Shown: piece by piece, positions 19,613 to 30,011 of the stretch
Position numbering within the stretch: position 1 is the first letter of the stretch
Layout of the letters: each line of letters starts with the position of its first letter
Translations under genes and position numbers: made by a program
Notes under the pieces: model-generated
The model's database searches: none
What the model was told of the DNA's origin: nothing
What the model saw: the letters and a program-made list of their open reading frames with translations, nothing else
Assembly (NCBI GenBank): GCA_951804985.1
Contig: OX638130.1
Span: 108,884,040 to 108,948,039 of the forward strand
Direction: 5' to 3'
Length of the DNA: 64,000 nucleotides
From: Dryomyza anilis
Lineage: Eukaryota > Arthropoda > Insecta > Diptera > Dryomyzidae

Positions 19613-20825
19613 CAAAAATATTTACCATATCAAAAAATACAGAATTCCAAGAATATTATTTTTTAATATATATCGTAACTAACGAAAGTTCATTCGTACT
19701 ATGTACTAATTTTAACGAGCATACATGAATATTGAATATTAGATTGAATTAAAATTGTGTGCACAGTTTATTTGCACTGTTTCGCAAGTATTTACAACAC
19801 TTTTAAAATTTTCACTTAAATACTTTGATAAAGTCCACATTTCAGCGCCTCAAATTCAACTTATCGCAGTAATGAAATTGCATTTTATTATATTGGCAAC
19901 TTCTGATGCCATTAAATTGGAGGCTTGGAGACAGACAGACATCAAAAAACAGACAATAAAAGCATTACTTGCTTGCTTGAATCTTTTAATTTTAAATGGA
20001 TTTTTTCGAAATGCTTTTCTTTGGTATTGTTATAGGTTGTTTTTATTTTTTTTTACTTTTGAGATGAGTTTTTGTTCTGAGTTCTTTCATATAGACTACT
20101 TGTGTATTTTGCTGTACATTTTGTTGTAACTCATGTTGCTTTTGTTGTTGTTGTAATTGATTGTTGTCAACACATCGTTACGGCGCTATTTTAAGTAGAA
20201 TTTATTGTTACGCAGTGAAGGCCTGCTCCGTTAACAATACACAGAACCGTAGATTTTGTTTTTTTTTCTTTGCCAATACATGGAGTGGTTGGAGGACATT
20301 GTATGATTTTGTCGAAGGCACAAGGAAGAAAGGGAAAATTACGTAAAGAGGATTATAGAGTATTACGTCAATCAGTGAGGATTTTCGTCAAGGATACATT
20401 TCTACTTCTGTTTTTATTGTTTGTATTGATATGGCAGTAGATATGGGACAAATGTTTTCGGAAAAAATGTCTGCTGTATTTTGCTTTTATTTACACAAAA
20501 AGGAGATATATTTTTAAATGTGTGTTTATTTTTTAATATTTTTTGAAAATTTGTTCCACTTTAATTTCGATATATTTCTGCTCAACCGTACATTATTTAA
20601 TTATATATACGATAATAATTTTAGAATTGTCAACTAGTAAATATTTGATGATTTATTTTTCAAATTAATATATGAAATACAATTTTTTTTTTTAAATTGC
20701 AATATCTATCAATGAGAATTTTTATAATATTATATATATAGCAGATAAAGGCATTTAACAATTATGGCAAAAAATTGAAATTTAATATACATTTATTAAT
20801 TAAAAATCATTTAATTTTTAGTTAT
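19613..20825. other. AT-rich DNA, no gene recognised
   Basis: Apparently single-copy. A TTGTTGTTGTAATTGATTG stretch near 20145 and TTTTTTATTTTC-type runs are visible. The frames at 19755-20129 and 20161-20346 lack domains and splice context. Confidence 0.4.
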
Positions 20826-20829
20826 TTAC

Positions 20830-22485
20830 AATTTTTTAAATGTCACATGTTGCCAATTTTTCTTGTCTATTATTACAATTAAAAATAATTTATATAACTC
20901 TATAAATACCAAATTTCTGCATGTATCCTTTTTTGACACTCTATTTATATATTAGTTTAAAAAAGCTTTTTTTATACAAAAATATATTAGAATGCATATA
21001 AATGTATAAATGACTCTGCATATCACAATTTGACCACAATTAAATAATTTAATTAAACAAAAATTTTACATTGTTTCATCATTTGCGAATAAAAATATCC
21101 CCGTCAATAAACAAACTATGTAAATGATACAGTTTACAACAAATATTTCTATGTATCCTTTTTGATTTCTAAATTTTAATACTTTTTTATTGTGTATATA
21201 CAAAAAAGAAACATACAAAATTTTTAATTTTTTGAAATGCAATTCAAACAATTATTTGAAATTTTAAAAAATATTTTTTTATAAAAAATTTATCATTTTT
21301 TCAATATTTTTAATTTGCCACAATTTGTTAAATACATGCAGTCAACGAGTCATATCATAAAATAAACAGTTTGACATACTTTACCAACCACACACTCATA
21401 TCCTTTTTTTGTTTTTTTATTTTCACATTTTATAACAGGCCAAAAGTGATAATTGTGCTACTTTCAGAAGTCCCAAATAATTTATTAAATTTAAAAAAAA
21501 AAATTTATATTTATTGATTTTTTTCTTAATTGTTTTTAGTTATATCGATGATTTAAATTCGCCACAATTTGATAAATACATTCACTCAACGGTGCAAATT
21601 ACAAAATAAATTTTTTGCCATACTTTACTAACCACACCCCCATATCCTTTTTTTTTTGTTTATATTTATTTTCACATTTTATAGCAGACATTATGTGATA
21701 TTTGTGCTACTTTCATAAAACCCGAATAGTTTATTAAGTTTTTAATTTAATTTTTAATTTTTTCTATTTTTTTTTTTTGTTTTATCAATTATTTATATTC
21801 GCCACAATTTGGTAAATATATTATCTCAACGATTCATATTTTGAAATAATTTGTTTGGCATAATTTACCTACCATAGCCACATATCCTTTTATTTCTATT
21901 TTCAAACTGCATAACAGACAGAAAGTTATATTTGTGCTACTTTCATAAGACCAACCTAATTGATGAAGTTTTGGAATGAAGTTTATATGCATACATGTAT
22001 TTAATTTCTTCTAAAAATGTTCTCATTTTATCAGTAAGTTATATGCACCACAATTTGCTAAATACATTCAGCCAACGATTCATATTATAAAATAAATTTT
22101 TTAACAAACTTTACCAACCACACCCTCATATCCTTTTTTTCATTTTCACATTGTATAGCAGGCAGAAAATGATGTTTGTGCTACTTTCATAAGCCCAACA
22201 TAATTGATGAAGTTTTAATAAAGTTTATTTTATGTATATTTAAATTTTTCTAAATATTTTATAATTTTATCAATAACTTTTATATGCCACAACTTGCTAA
22301 ATACTTTCAGTTAACGATTCATATTTTAAAATAAATTGTTTAACATACTTTTCCAACCACACCCTCATATCCTTTATTTGTAAATTTTTATTTTTCACAA
22401 TCTGCAAACGCAACATAGTGATATTTGTGCTACTTTCAAAAGCCGCACATAATTGATGAAGTTCTTATGAAGTAATTTATATTAA
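20830..22485. repeat. ~240-bp diverged tandem repeat, about seven copies
   Basis: The anchor CATATCCTTTTTT (or a close variant) recurs at about 20918, 21148, 21396, 21642, 21882, 22128 and 22367. GCCACAATTTG recurs at 21317, 21561, 21801, 22045 and 22285. Each complete unit reads: GCCACAATTTG, AAATACATTCA, TCAACGATTCATATT, ACTTTACCAACCACACCC, CATATCC, TGTGCTACTTTCATAAG, AATTGATGAAGTTTT. The first two copies are the most eroded. Non-coding. Confidence 0.85.
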
Positions 22486-24090
22486 AAAAAAAAAACAATT
22501 CGCATACTTGCTGCGGCAGCAATATTTGCTATGGAAACAACTTAAATACTAAAGAAAGTGATTCGCTTGTTTTAAGTACAAAATTAAAGTTCTTCTTTGA
22601 GATTTCTTTTAAATTTATTTTCTCTTCAAAATACGTTGAGTGGGGCGCAGAAGGCGATGCGCTAAAAGTAAAAATTAATTGAGTTAATGAAGAATATTTT
22701 GCGTTAAGTATTTTTGCGGTGGTTTCCATTCTCTGCGCTTTGTAAATACCACTGACTGACTGACTGCTGTGCTAATGATGAATGAATTTTTAATTTTTTT
22801 AAAATGAGTTCTTAAGTGCAAATAATGCTTGGATAATTTGCATAATTAAAGTGGCAGACAGCTTTGAAAACGTCGCGATTCATGTGGAATAATTTTTGTA
22901 AAGTGATGTTTTTCATGCGGAAAATTGCATATTACTTGAGTTTTATTTTTGTCATTCTATGTTGATATAAACTTAATATAATTTTTACTAAATGTCTGGT
23001 TGAGGTTGAGCTTGCTTTTGTTTTGGGTGAGACACAGCGTATGAGTGATAAATCTTATATGAATTTTAAATATCAAGAAATTGTTAATAAAACATAACAC
23101 ATTTAAAGCATATTTTAAATGTAATTAATTAAACATTTTAATTATTTCAAATCTTTACCGTGGAGCAATTATATTACCCTTTGTACCACAGGCGTATGAG
23201 TAACAATATGTTTATTTGATTATTTATTTAAAACTGATAATATATTTGCAGTTTAATGAAAATTTCGTGTAAATACATTTAAAATGCTAATTATTTACAT
23301 ACGCTTATTGGAAATATCGCTGTATTTTGTAGAGGCTTTAATAAATTATCTGCGGTTCCCGAGGCTGCTATAAATTGACAAATTCCATGTATTTCGCATT
23401 TTCAATTACAGCGATTGTCTAAAATTGAATAAAGTGCTATTTTTGTGCTTGACACCAACGGCAATTTGAACTACATGTATTTAATAGAGTTGATTATAAT
23501 AGGCAACAACATGATTTCAATATGATTATGCAAACACCAGTGCTTTGTTCGACATGTTAAAATCACTGTCATTATAAATTTGTTATAAATTATGCTGTTA
23601 CGAGATTGTTACAAATTTAATTTGCGTAAATAAGCGCAATTTTTTTATAGTTCACTGAGCACCAAATTTGAATTAATTTCACGCAAGCGTTATTACATAT
23701 TTTAATAATTTAATTATTTACGAATATTGCTCATACGTCAGAGTGCATCATGGAAATTATTATTATAACCTTTTTATTTAATGTCAAACTATTTATGATA
23801 AATAAAGCATTTAATAAAAAATATAATTAATTCACTTAATTTTGTCACAAAGAGACGTGGCTGATATTAAACAGGATCATTCTATGCGTCGCTTTAGTCG
23901 TATCCATCTATTCAAATCACGATTACAAGAAAACCATATTGACTAAGTCTATGAAACTCATATTTTAGGTGACGTATATAAGCACGATGTATTAAATATT
24001 TGCGTGATCGTTCATTTTTTGATCTATGTTTCGCTCGTTGTCTCACCTTCTTTATATGACCCTGAAATCATACGCAAAATTATTACTGGA
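22486..24090. other. Mostly unique AT-rich DNA
   Basis: No repeats or coding exons are recognised. Slightly higher complexity at 22620-22760 (GTGGGGCGCAGAAGGCGATG) and 23330-23560 could be conserved non-coding or genic DNA, but nothing supports a specific call. Confidence 0.4.
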
Positions 24091-24094
24091 CGAA

Positions 24095-24240
24095 TATAAC
24101 TAATAAATCATGTATTATACGCATAAATTTTGCAAAAAATAATCATAATATCGAGCCAAGATTAAGTAATCATAATTATTTGGTTTTTATTCATAATATA
24201 TGATTAGAGAAAAAATCAATTATTATGATTAATTGCATAA
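24095..24240 (-). mobile_element. AT-rich dispersed repeat, 3' fragment (minus)
   Basis: This is the reverse complement of 17930-18055: ATGTATTATACGCATAAATT, GAGCCAAGATTAAGTAATC, TTGGTTTTTATTCATAATATA. It abuts the truncated Helitron that follows. Confidence 0.6.
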
Positions 24241-24244
24241 AATT

Positions 24245-24988
24245 ATGCGTATGTGGATGAATTTGAGTGTGGTGAATTTTAGTGTGGTGAGTTTTATTGT
24301 GGTGAATTTTAGTGTGGTGAGTTTTAATGTGGTGAATTTTTGTGTGGTGAATTTTTGTGTGGTGAATTTTAGTGTGATGAATTTTGGTGTGGTGAGTTTC
24401 AATGTAGTGAGTTTCCATGTGGTGAGTTTTAGTGTGATGAGTTTTAGTGTGGTGAATTTGAGTGTGGTGAATTTTATTGTGTTGAGTTTTAGTGTGGTGA
24501 ATTTGAGTGTGGTGAATTTTAATGTTTTGAATTTGAGTGTAGTGAATTTTAGTATGGTGAGTTTTAGGGTGGTGAATTTAAGTGTGATGAGTTTTAGTGT
24601 GGTGAATTTTAGTGTGGTCAATTTTAATGTGGTTGATTTTGTTTTCTATCCTTTTTTTATTTTTCTGTTGTTTTTGAGTTATTGCTTAAGTTTTGTGCTT
24701 TTACTTTTGTTTTTGTGTTTGATTTTTGCTTTTGTTTTTTCTGTTTTTTGTTTTATCTTCTTAGCTTGTGTATGTGCCGAGTTATGTCGTTTTGAAAGTT
24801 TAGGTTGTTTAGGAGGTGCCACGCCCCTTTGTCCAATCCCGATCATATATGGCCTATGACCCCTCCGGACTCCATAGTATCCATGTGCAAAATTTCAGTT
24901 AAATCGGTTCAGCGGTTTAGACGTGATGCTGGAACAAACAGACAGACCGACAGACTCACAGACGGACCAAGAGTTTTATGTATATAGA
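24245..24988 (-). mobile_element. Helitron, minus strand, 3'-truncated
   Basis: The 5' end on the minus strand is TCTATATACATAAAACTC (24988 downward). Next come the TCTGTCTGTTTGTTCCAGC region, AACCGCTGAACCGATTTAAC, GGATTGGACAAAGGGG, and the 15-bp minisatellite in complement (GTGTGGTGAGTTTTA)n at 24255-24635. The conserved CTAG 3' end is missing; sequence of another repeat begins at about 24240. The frames at 24191-24418, 24229-24621 and 24233-24859 are minisatellite by-products. Confidence 0.75.
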
Positions 24989-25179
24989 TACGTTTCTAGA
25001 TATTAGCTTCATCCACTATATAACATTAACTATATAACCCAAACTTTTTATACTTCAAATTGTCAAATTGTTTTTTCTTCAAATTTTTATACTACAAAAA
25101 AATTATTAATTAATTAATTAAACCCTCAATTTGCACTGACTAATTATGCTTCAATTTCAATCTGACCTTTTTATTTGCT

Positions 25180-25407
25180 GTGTTTGAGAAAAATAATGAA
25201 AGAATTCGTATAGTCACAGGACATACAAAAAAGCAGAGCTTACTATCCTTTGGCAGGCATTTGTTGTTTCTTCTGTTAATAATGATCTTGATGCTTAACG
25301 TTAATTATTATGCTAATGCTAATAATGAAGATACAGATAATGTTGTTGATGGCGATGAAACATTATCACTCATTGGGGTCTCATTGATAAATAATGAGCA
25401 ACATTAA
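25180..25407 (+). CDS. Small hypothetical ORF with a signal-like hydrophobic segment
   Basis: It is a 75-codon frame. A charged N-terminal 28 residues precede a hydrophobic core (HLLFLLLIMILMLNV), then NYYANA followed by an acidic tail (NNEDTDNVVDGDETLSL). The layout resembles a signal peptide with an Ala-x-Ala cleavage site, or a single membrane segment. The n-region is long for a signal peptide. CACAG at about 25215-25219 could be a splice acceptor that would shorten it. I recognise no family. The surrounding DNA is unique and AT-rich, so a chance frame is quite possible. Confidence 0.2.
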   Translation: MFEKNNERIRIVTGHTKKQSLLSFGRHLLFLLLIMILMLNVNYYANANNEDTDNVVDGDETLSLIGVSLINNEQH

Positions 25408-25619
25408 TTTGCTTGACTTGACATTCACACAATACAGACACTGAACTTTTTTGTATAAAATATATAATATTAAATTTAGTAAATAAATGAAGTACCCAAA
25501 ATGTATTTTAAATAACAAAATGCACTCATTGTCTAAATGCTCTCATTATGTAATTAGGATAGCATTAAATAAACGACAAATCACATAAAATTAGTTTTAC
25601 GTAAGTTGGTCAGCACATG

Positions 25620-25870
25620 TACTGGAGCCTGGGGTAAAGTGGGAAATAAGGTAATATGGGAAAATACTAATTTTTTAAAAGTTATGACACATATAGACAA
25701 AGAAAAAACTACTGTAATGTGTTACTTAATATGGCATACTCTTTTTTATCCACAATTTAGGCAAATGTGTGCCTTCTAACATTGCTTTTCGAGAACAAGC
25801 GAAAAAATGTATTGAAAAAGTCTTCTAGAGTGGAGCTAATAGAAAAAAAAAAGAAAATGCAATCCTAATC
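25620..25870 (+). repeat. Dispersed repeat (GGGTAAAGTGGGAAA type), copy 1
   Basis: It contains GGGGTAAAGTGGGAAATAAG and CGAGAACAAGCGAAAAAATG. The same two blocks occur in the same relative order on the complementary strand at 45393-45710. Class unknown; non-coding. Confidence 0.45.
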
Positions 25871-26732
25871 AGCAGCCTCGAATTATATAGAATTGATGTA
25901 TAGGATGTCCATGGCAAAATGTTTGTCTCGTTTATTAAATTTAGTTATAGTGCAAAGTGAAGATTTATTATTTTTGAAATATTCCTTGATACTTTTTTAA
26001 TTTTATGAATTAAATGTCCATGCGTTATTTCCATGTTATATCTATAAAATTATACAAAGTAGCTTTCACCAAGTGTCGTTGCAATTAAATATCACTCATA
26101 CGCAACGTTGCACAATCTACCAAGTCTTCAGATTAACATCACTTTGTAGTATTTAATGAAATGTTGCAGAAATATTTTCTATTTCAATAAATAGCTAATT
26201 TCTTAAAGTTTTTATTTTACGGTTAGCAGCACTAATTGCCAATTAGGCTGTTATGCAATTAGAGCAAGAGCTCTGCAACTGTGTAATTTCGCCCCCCACA
26301 TTTAGAGTTGCAGCACTGCTTATTAACTACATCTTGGTATCAGATGTGTACAATAAGTTGTGCACTTGTCAAAACTACATAAATACGTATTTCAGTATCA
26401 GGTTCAGTTGCCAGTGCCTACGCCTTTGAAATGTTGAACCAACTAAATTTTAATTATGCCTCGTACATTAAGTTGATATTGCAATATGTCACATATGCAT
26501 TTAACAATTTCTGTGTAGTTAATTAACACTTGCACCATATGTTATATACAAAAACTATAAATTTAAACAAATATATTAAGGCTTTCTGATATTTGGTATT
26601 GAGTTTCTTTGAAGATTTTCATTAATTCAAAATATTGCTTAAAGCTGTTTAAGGTTCAGTCAGTACGAGTTGTGTATTTTTGAACAAAATTACCAATTAA
26701 GTGTTTAAATATTTCCATTGGTTTGCTCATAC
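25871..26732. other. AT-rich unique DNA
   Basis: No repeat or coding signal. Somewhat higher complexity lies at 26225-26460 (GAGCAAGAGCTCTGC; TCAGTTGCCAGTGCC), without a supported function. Confidence 0.35.
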
Positions 26733-27010
26733 ACGGAGAAAATTGTTTACTGATAATTTATGCATAAAATATTCATAAAACATTTTTTTCTAATTTTCTT
26801 ATTTATGAGTTATATTCATGAATTATATATAATATTATAAATTTTGCAAAATTCATACATAAAAAACAGTAAATGAATTTGTTATGAATAGGATTTTTAA
26901 ATTTTACAAATTTTATAATTAATCATAACAAGCGAAATTATGAATATTTATTTATAACTTATGTTTCATATTGCATATTAATTTTCTATGCGCAATTCAC
27001 GTCAATTGTG
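26733..27010 (+). mobile_element. AT-rich dispersed repeat, 5' half
   Basis: It begins ACACGGAGAAAATTG. TTACTGATAATTTATGCATA, GAGTTATATTCATGAATTAT and AATCATAACAAGCGAAATTA match 17405-17690. The 3' half appears 1.5 kb downstream (28555-28735), consistent with one element split by later insertions. Confidence 0.6.
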
Positions 27011-27623
27011 AAAAACCACGGCGTAGGATGAGTCTAAAAAAAATGTAAGTGAGTGAATAAGGTGAAAATGTGTCATTTGAAAATAAATGTAAAATTTAAC
27101 AGATAAACAAGTTGAAGCAAAGTACTTTTTCTACTTTTTTTTACTGTTCGATTCCTTCATAATGTAAATCATAAGATTTGTCCCTGAATGTCCCTGAACT
27201 AGTGACTTATGAACAGGACCCGTATTTATGACCTAAAAATACGTTAAAAAATGACCCTAAAACGACAAAAAATTTCTTTAAAAATTACCTAAAGATTATT
27301 TATGCAAAAGCATAAAAAACCGATTTTTAGCTAATACAGCTTATTTACTGTGGTCAGTTGTTACCTAAATTTCACATTCTATTGAAAGGTGATGCAGCAA
27401 AATAATTAGTTCTACTATAAGGTAGATAAAAAAGAGTATTCCAATTTCTACTACATCTACGACTGTGGCTAAAACTAATATATTTAGTTAGGAAGCTCTT
27501 GATGTATGTAAATTATATCGGCAATCTGTCTACGCACTCCAAGAGTCTTTATTCATGCAATGCACAGTGTTGACCGAAGAAAGGATTATAGGTTTTTGTG
27601 AGGTAACGAAGAACATTCTTAAG

Positions 27624-27900
27624 TTTTACCTTGAATTTCATATAAATACAGTATGTAGTAAAAATTATTGTATATGTAGTAATATTTCAATATTGAGGTT
27701 GAAGTTAAATAAATAACAACAATATTTTTTGAGAGACTAATATTCTCAAATTTTAAATAAATTTTGCCTTGAATTTGATATAAATACAGTATGTAGTCAA
27801 AATTATTGCATATGTAGTAATAATTTAGTATTGAGCTTGAAGTTAAATAAATAACAACAATCTTTTTTGAGAGACTAATATATTCAAATTTTAAATAAAT
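27624..27900. repeat. 138-bp tandem duplication
   Basis: TTTTACCTTGAATTTCATAT at 27624 and TTTTGCCTTGAATTTGATAT at 27762 start two collinear copies. Both contain AAATACAGTATGTAGT, TTGAAGTTAAATAAATAACA and TTTTTTGAGAGACTAATAT. Scattered substitutions show it is not recent. A weaker third remnant (GCAGAATATTG, GTATGTAGTTATT) follows. Confidence 0.75.
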
Positions 27901-27945
27901 GCAGAATATTGTTAAATCAATTGAGTATGTAGTTATTTTTAAACA

Positions 27946-28236
27946 TTAATAATAATAATAATAGTTTGGCGCTACAGTCCTGTATAGAACTTCGGCCGAG
28001 CTCTCTCACCATTTTGAGATGTGCGTGTTATATTAGTTTATTGGCGAATCCGAACGGCGGGTGAGAGCTTTTTCATAGGCAATGGTTTTACTCTCGTAGG
28101 TTTGCCATTTACTGACGAGAGGTAGCGCGGTATAGAAAATGTTTCTATGAAAAGATGTTGTTAGCCCCAGTCCAGTCTTGAACCGGGGACCTTTCGGCTC
28201 GCAGTCCAACGCACTAACCACTGAGCTACCGCGGCT
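27946..28236 (-). mobile_element. tRNA-derived SINE, family 1 (minus copy)
   Basis: Reverse orientation: the (AAT)n tail at 27946-27964, then AGTTTGGCGCTACAGTCCTG, the body, and the tRNA-like head ending GAGCTACCGCGGCT at 28236. The B box (as GGCTTGAACC-like complement, CTTGAACCGGGGACC) and A box are recognisable. The 62-codon minus frame starting in the head is not a gene. Full length apart from small indels. Confidence 0.85.
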
Positions 28237-28554
28237 ACATTAGCTTGATTTAAAATAAGTACAGTATGTAGTAAAATTTAAAACATATGTAGAATTTATT
28301 TATATAGTTTTTTTTTAATACAAATGTATTCAAATTTTGCATTAATGCATTAAAATCATGTAGTTATTTTCCATACAAAAATATTTTTCAAAAATAAAAA
28401 TGTTGTAAAAACAAATATATATAATTTGAACATAAATTAAATACAAATGTATTTATTTAAAGACATTTTTATTTATTTTTAATACAGTATTTTTTTTCGT
28501 TCAAGCTATATCTTTTATTGGTCATTTTGTTTTTAAATCATATTAAACGAATTT

Positions 28555-28735
28555 ACTAAAATAAGAGGTATTCATGAGCAAACATACGCAAATTTTATTC
28601 AGTTAATCATAATAATTAATTATTACTTAACTCATATATTATGAATAAAAACCAAATCATTATTATTCTTGGCTGGATACCATGATTAATTTTTGCAAAA
28701 GTTCTGACTATAATACATGATTTATGAGAAAATGT
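28555..28735 (+). mobile_element. AT-rich dispersed repeat, 3' half
   Basis: TTCAGTTAATCATAATAATTA, CATATATTATGAATAAAAACC, TTCTTGGCTGGATACCATGA and AATACATGATTTATG match 17930-18060. It probably belongs to the same insertion as 26733-27010. Confidence 0.6.
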
Positions 28736-29059
28736 CGCTCTGTATATACAAAATAAAATCTTTTGCTCGCATCTGCTCCCTGAAAGAGTCACGGAACTGC
28801 ATTTGTTCCATTAAAATATTGATAACTTTAAATTGAAATTAAACGATTGCGATCAGTTCAATTTTTATAAATAATATAAAATATTTTTGCTTTTCCTTTA
28901 AAAGACTTTTATTTTATAACTATTTAACCTTGGTCCATACAAATATTGCTAAAATAGTACGTATTTGGGAAGCTCCTTTATTTGAGTTCCTTTCATATAA
29001 ATGAAAAAATTAATTGTATCAATTTTCGTAGAGCCAATTGAATCGAATGATAGAAAAAA

Positions 29060-29760
29060 AGTAATAAAAGAAAACTAAAGAATAATTAAAATCGAACCAA
29101 ATATTCAAAGGAAATACATACGTGCCGACTAGAAACTAATGTTTGCTGACCGGATACAGTGCAGGAAACCTGCAGTCTAAACGTTGTGCAGAAGGCAGAA
29201 ATGTGTGAAAAAGGCGGTATAGATAGACGGCAGAAGGAAGACAGCTGGAAGGTTATCAAACTGTTGAGAAACGCACAAAAAACTAGCACCAAACGGAAAA
29301 ACTTTTCAAACTTAATTGAAAATGAAAATTACAGTAGCTGCAAAAATGAGCCGGATGCTGCTAAAAGAAGACGCCAGAGACGAAAAAACTGAATCAAATG
29401 AGAATCAGTAACATAAGGATTAACAGCAGGACAGCACGACGTCGACGACGACGACGACTGATGGCAAAAGTTCTATTCGAAAAATAAAGAAAAACCAATA
29501 AAAGGCGATGAACAAAAATACGTTTGCAGCAACGGAAGGAAGTGAAATGTTTGCATTTATCAGGAAGTGAAGTAAATAAGTAATGGTGGGATAAAGTGAA
29601 GCGAATAGCAAAGCAACGAACTATATTGAATGAGTGGATAAAAACGAAGTAGACTGATGAAGATTAGGGTGAAAAATTGTAGTGAACAAAAGTGAAGTAA
29701 ATGTTGTTGCAATTGGCTTCGAGTGGCGCGCATTGCATTTGAAATTGTCTGCGGCAGCAG
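29060..29760 (+). other. Higher-complexity segment, possible transcribed or exonic DNA
   Basis: It is less AT-rich and free of repeats. It carries a 77-codon frame (29159-29392) with a very basic C-terminus (AAKRRRQRRKN) and a (GAC)n patch at 29440-29459. The composition (GGAAGGAAGTGAAATG, GTGAAGCGAATAGC) resembles fly 5' UTR or exon DNA. No domain, clear splice pair or promoter was identified, so no gene is called. Confidence 0.2.
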
Positions 29761-30011
29761 CTGTTCGATGCACGGATTTAATGACGTTGAAAGTTTTTTT
29801 TTTAATTTTTCGAAATGCTTAACTCATTTGAATGTATATCAAAATTAAAGCAAATAAAAACAACTAAAAAATTACATCGTTGATAAAAAAAAATTTATGT
29901 TTTTTTTTTTGTTTTATAAGTTTGAATTAAAATAGGTAATCTTAGAGTACATCTTTTAAATAATGTCCACCTTTCGTCCATCATTTCGTTCTTCATCAAA
30001 TAGCAAATAAA

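Noticed and set aside
29159..29392. 77-codon frame with basic C-terminus as a nuclear protein
   Set aside because: No homology recognised and no supporting gene signals; kept only as a possible transcribed segment.
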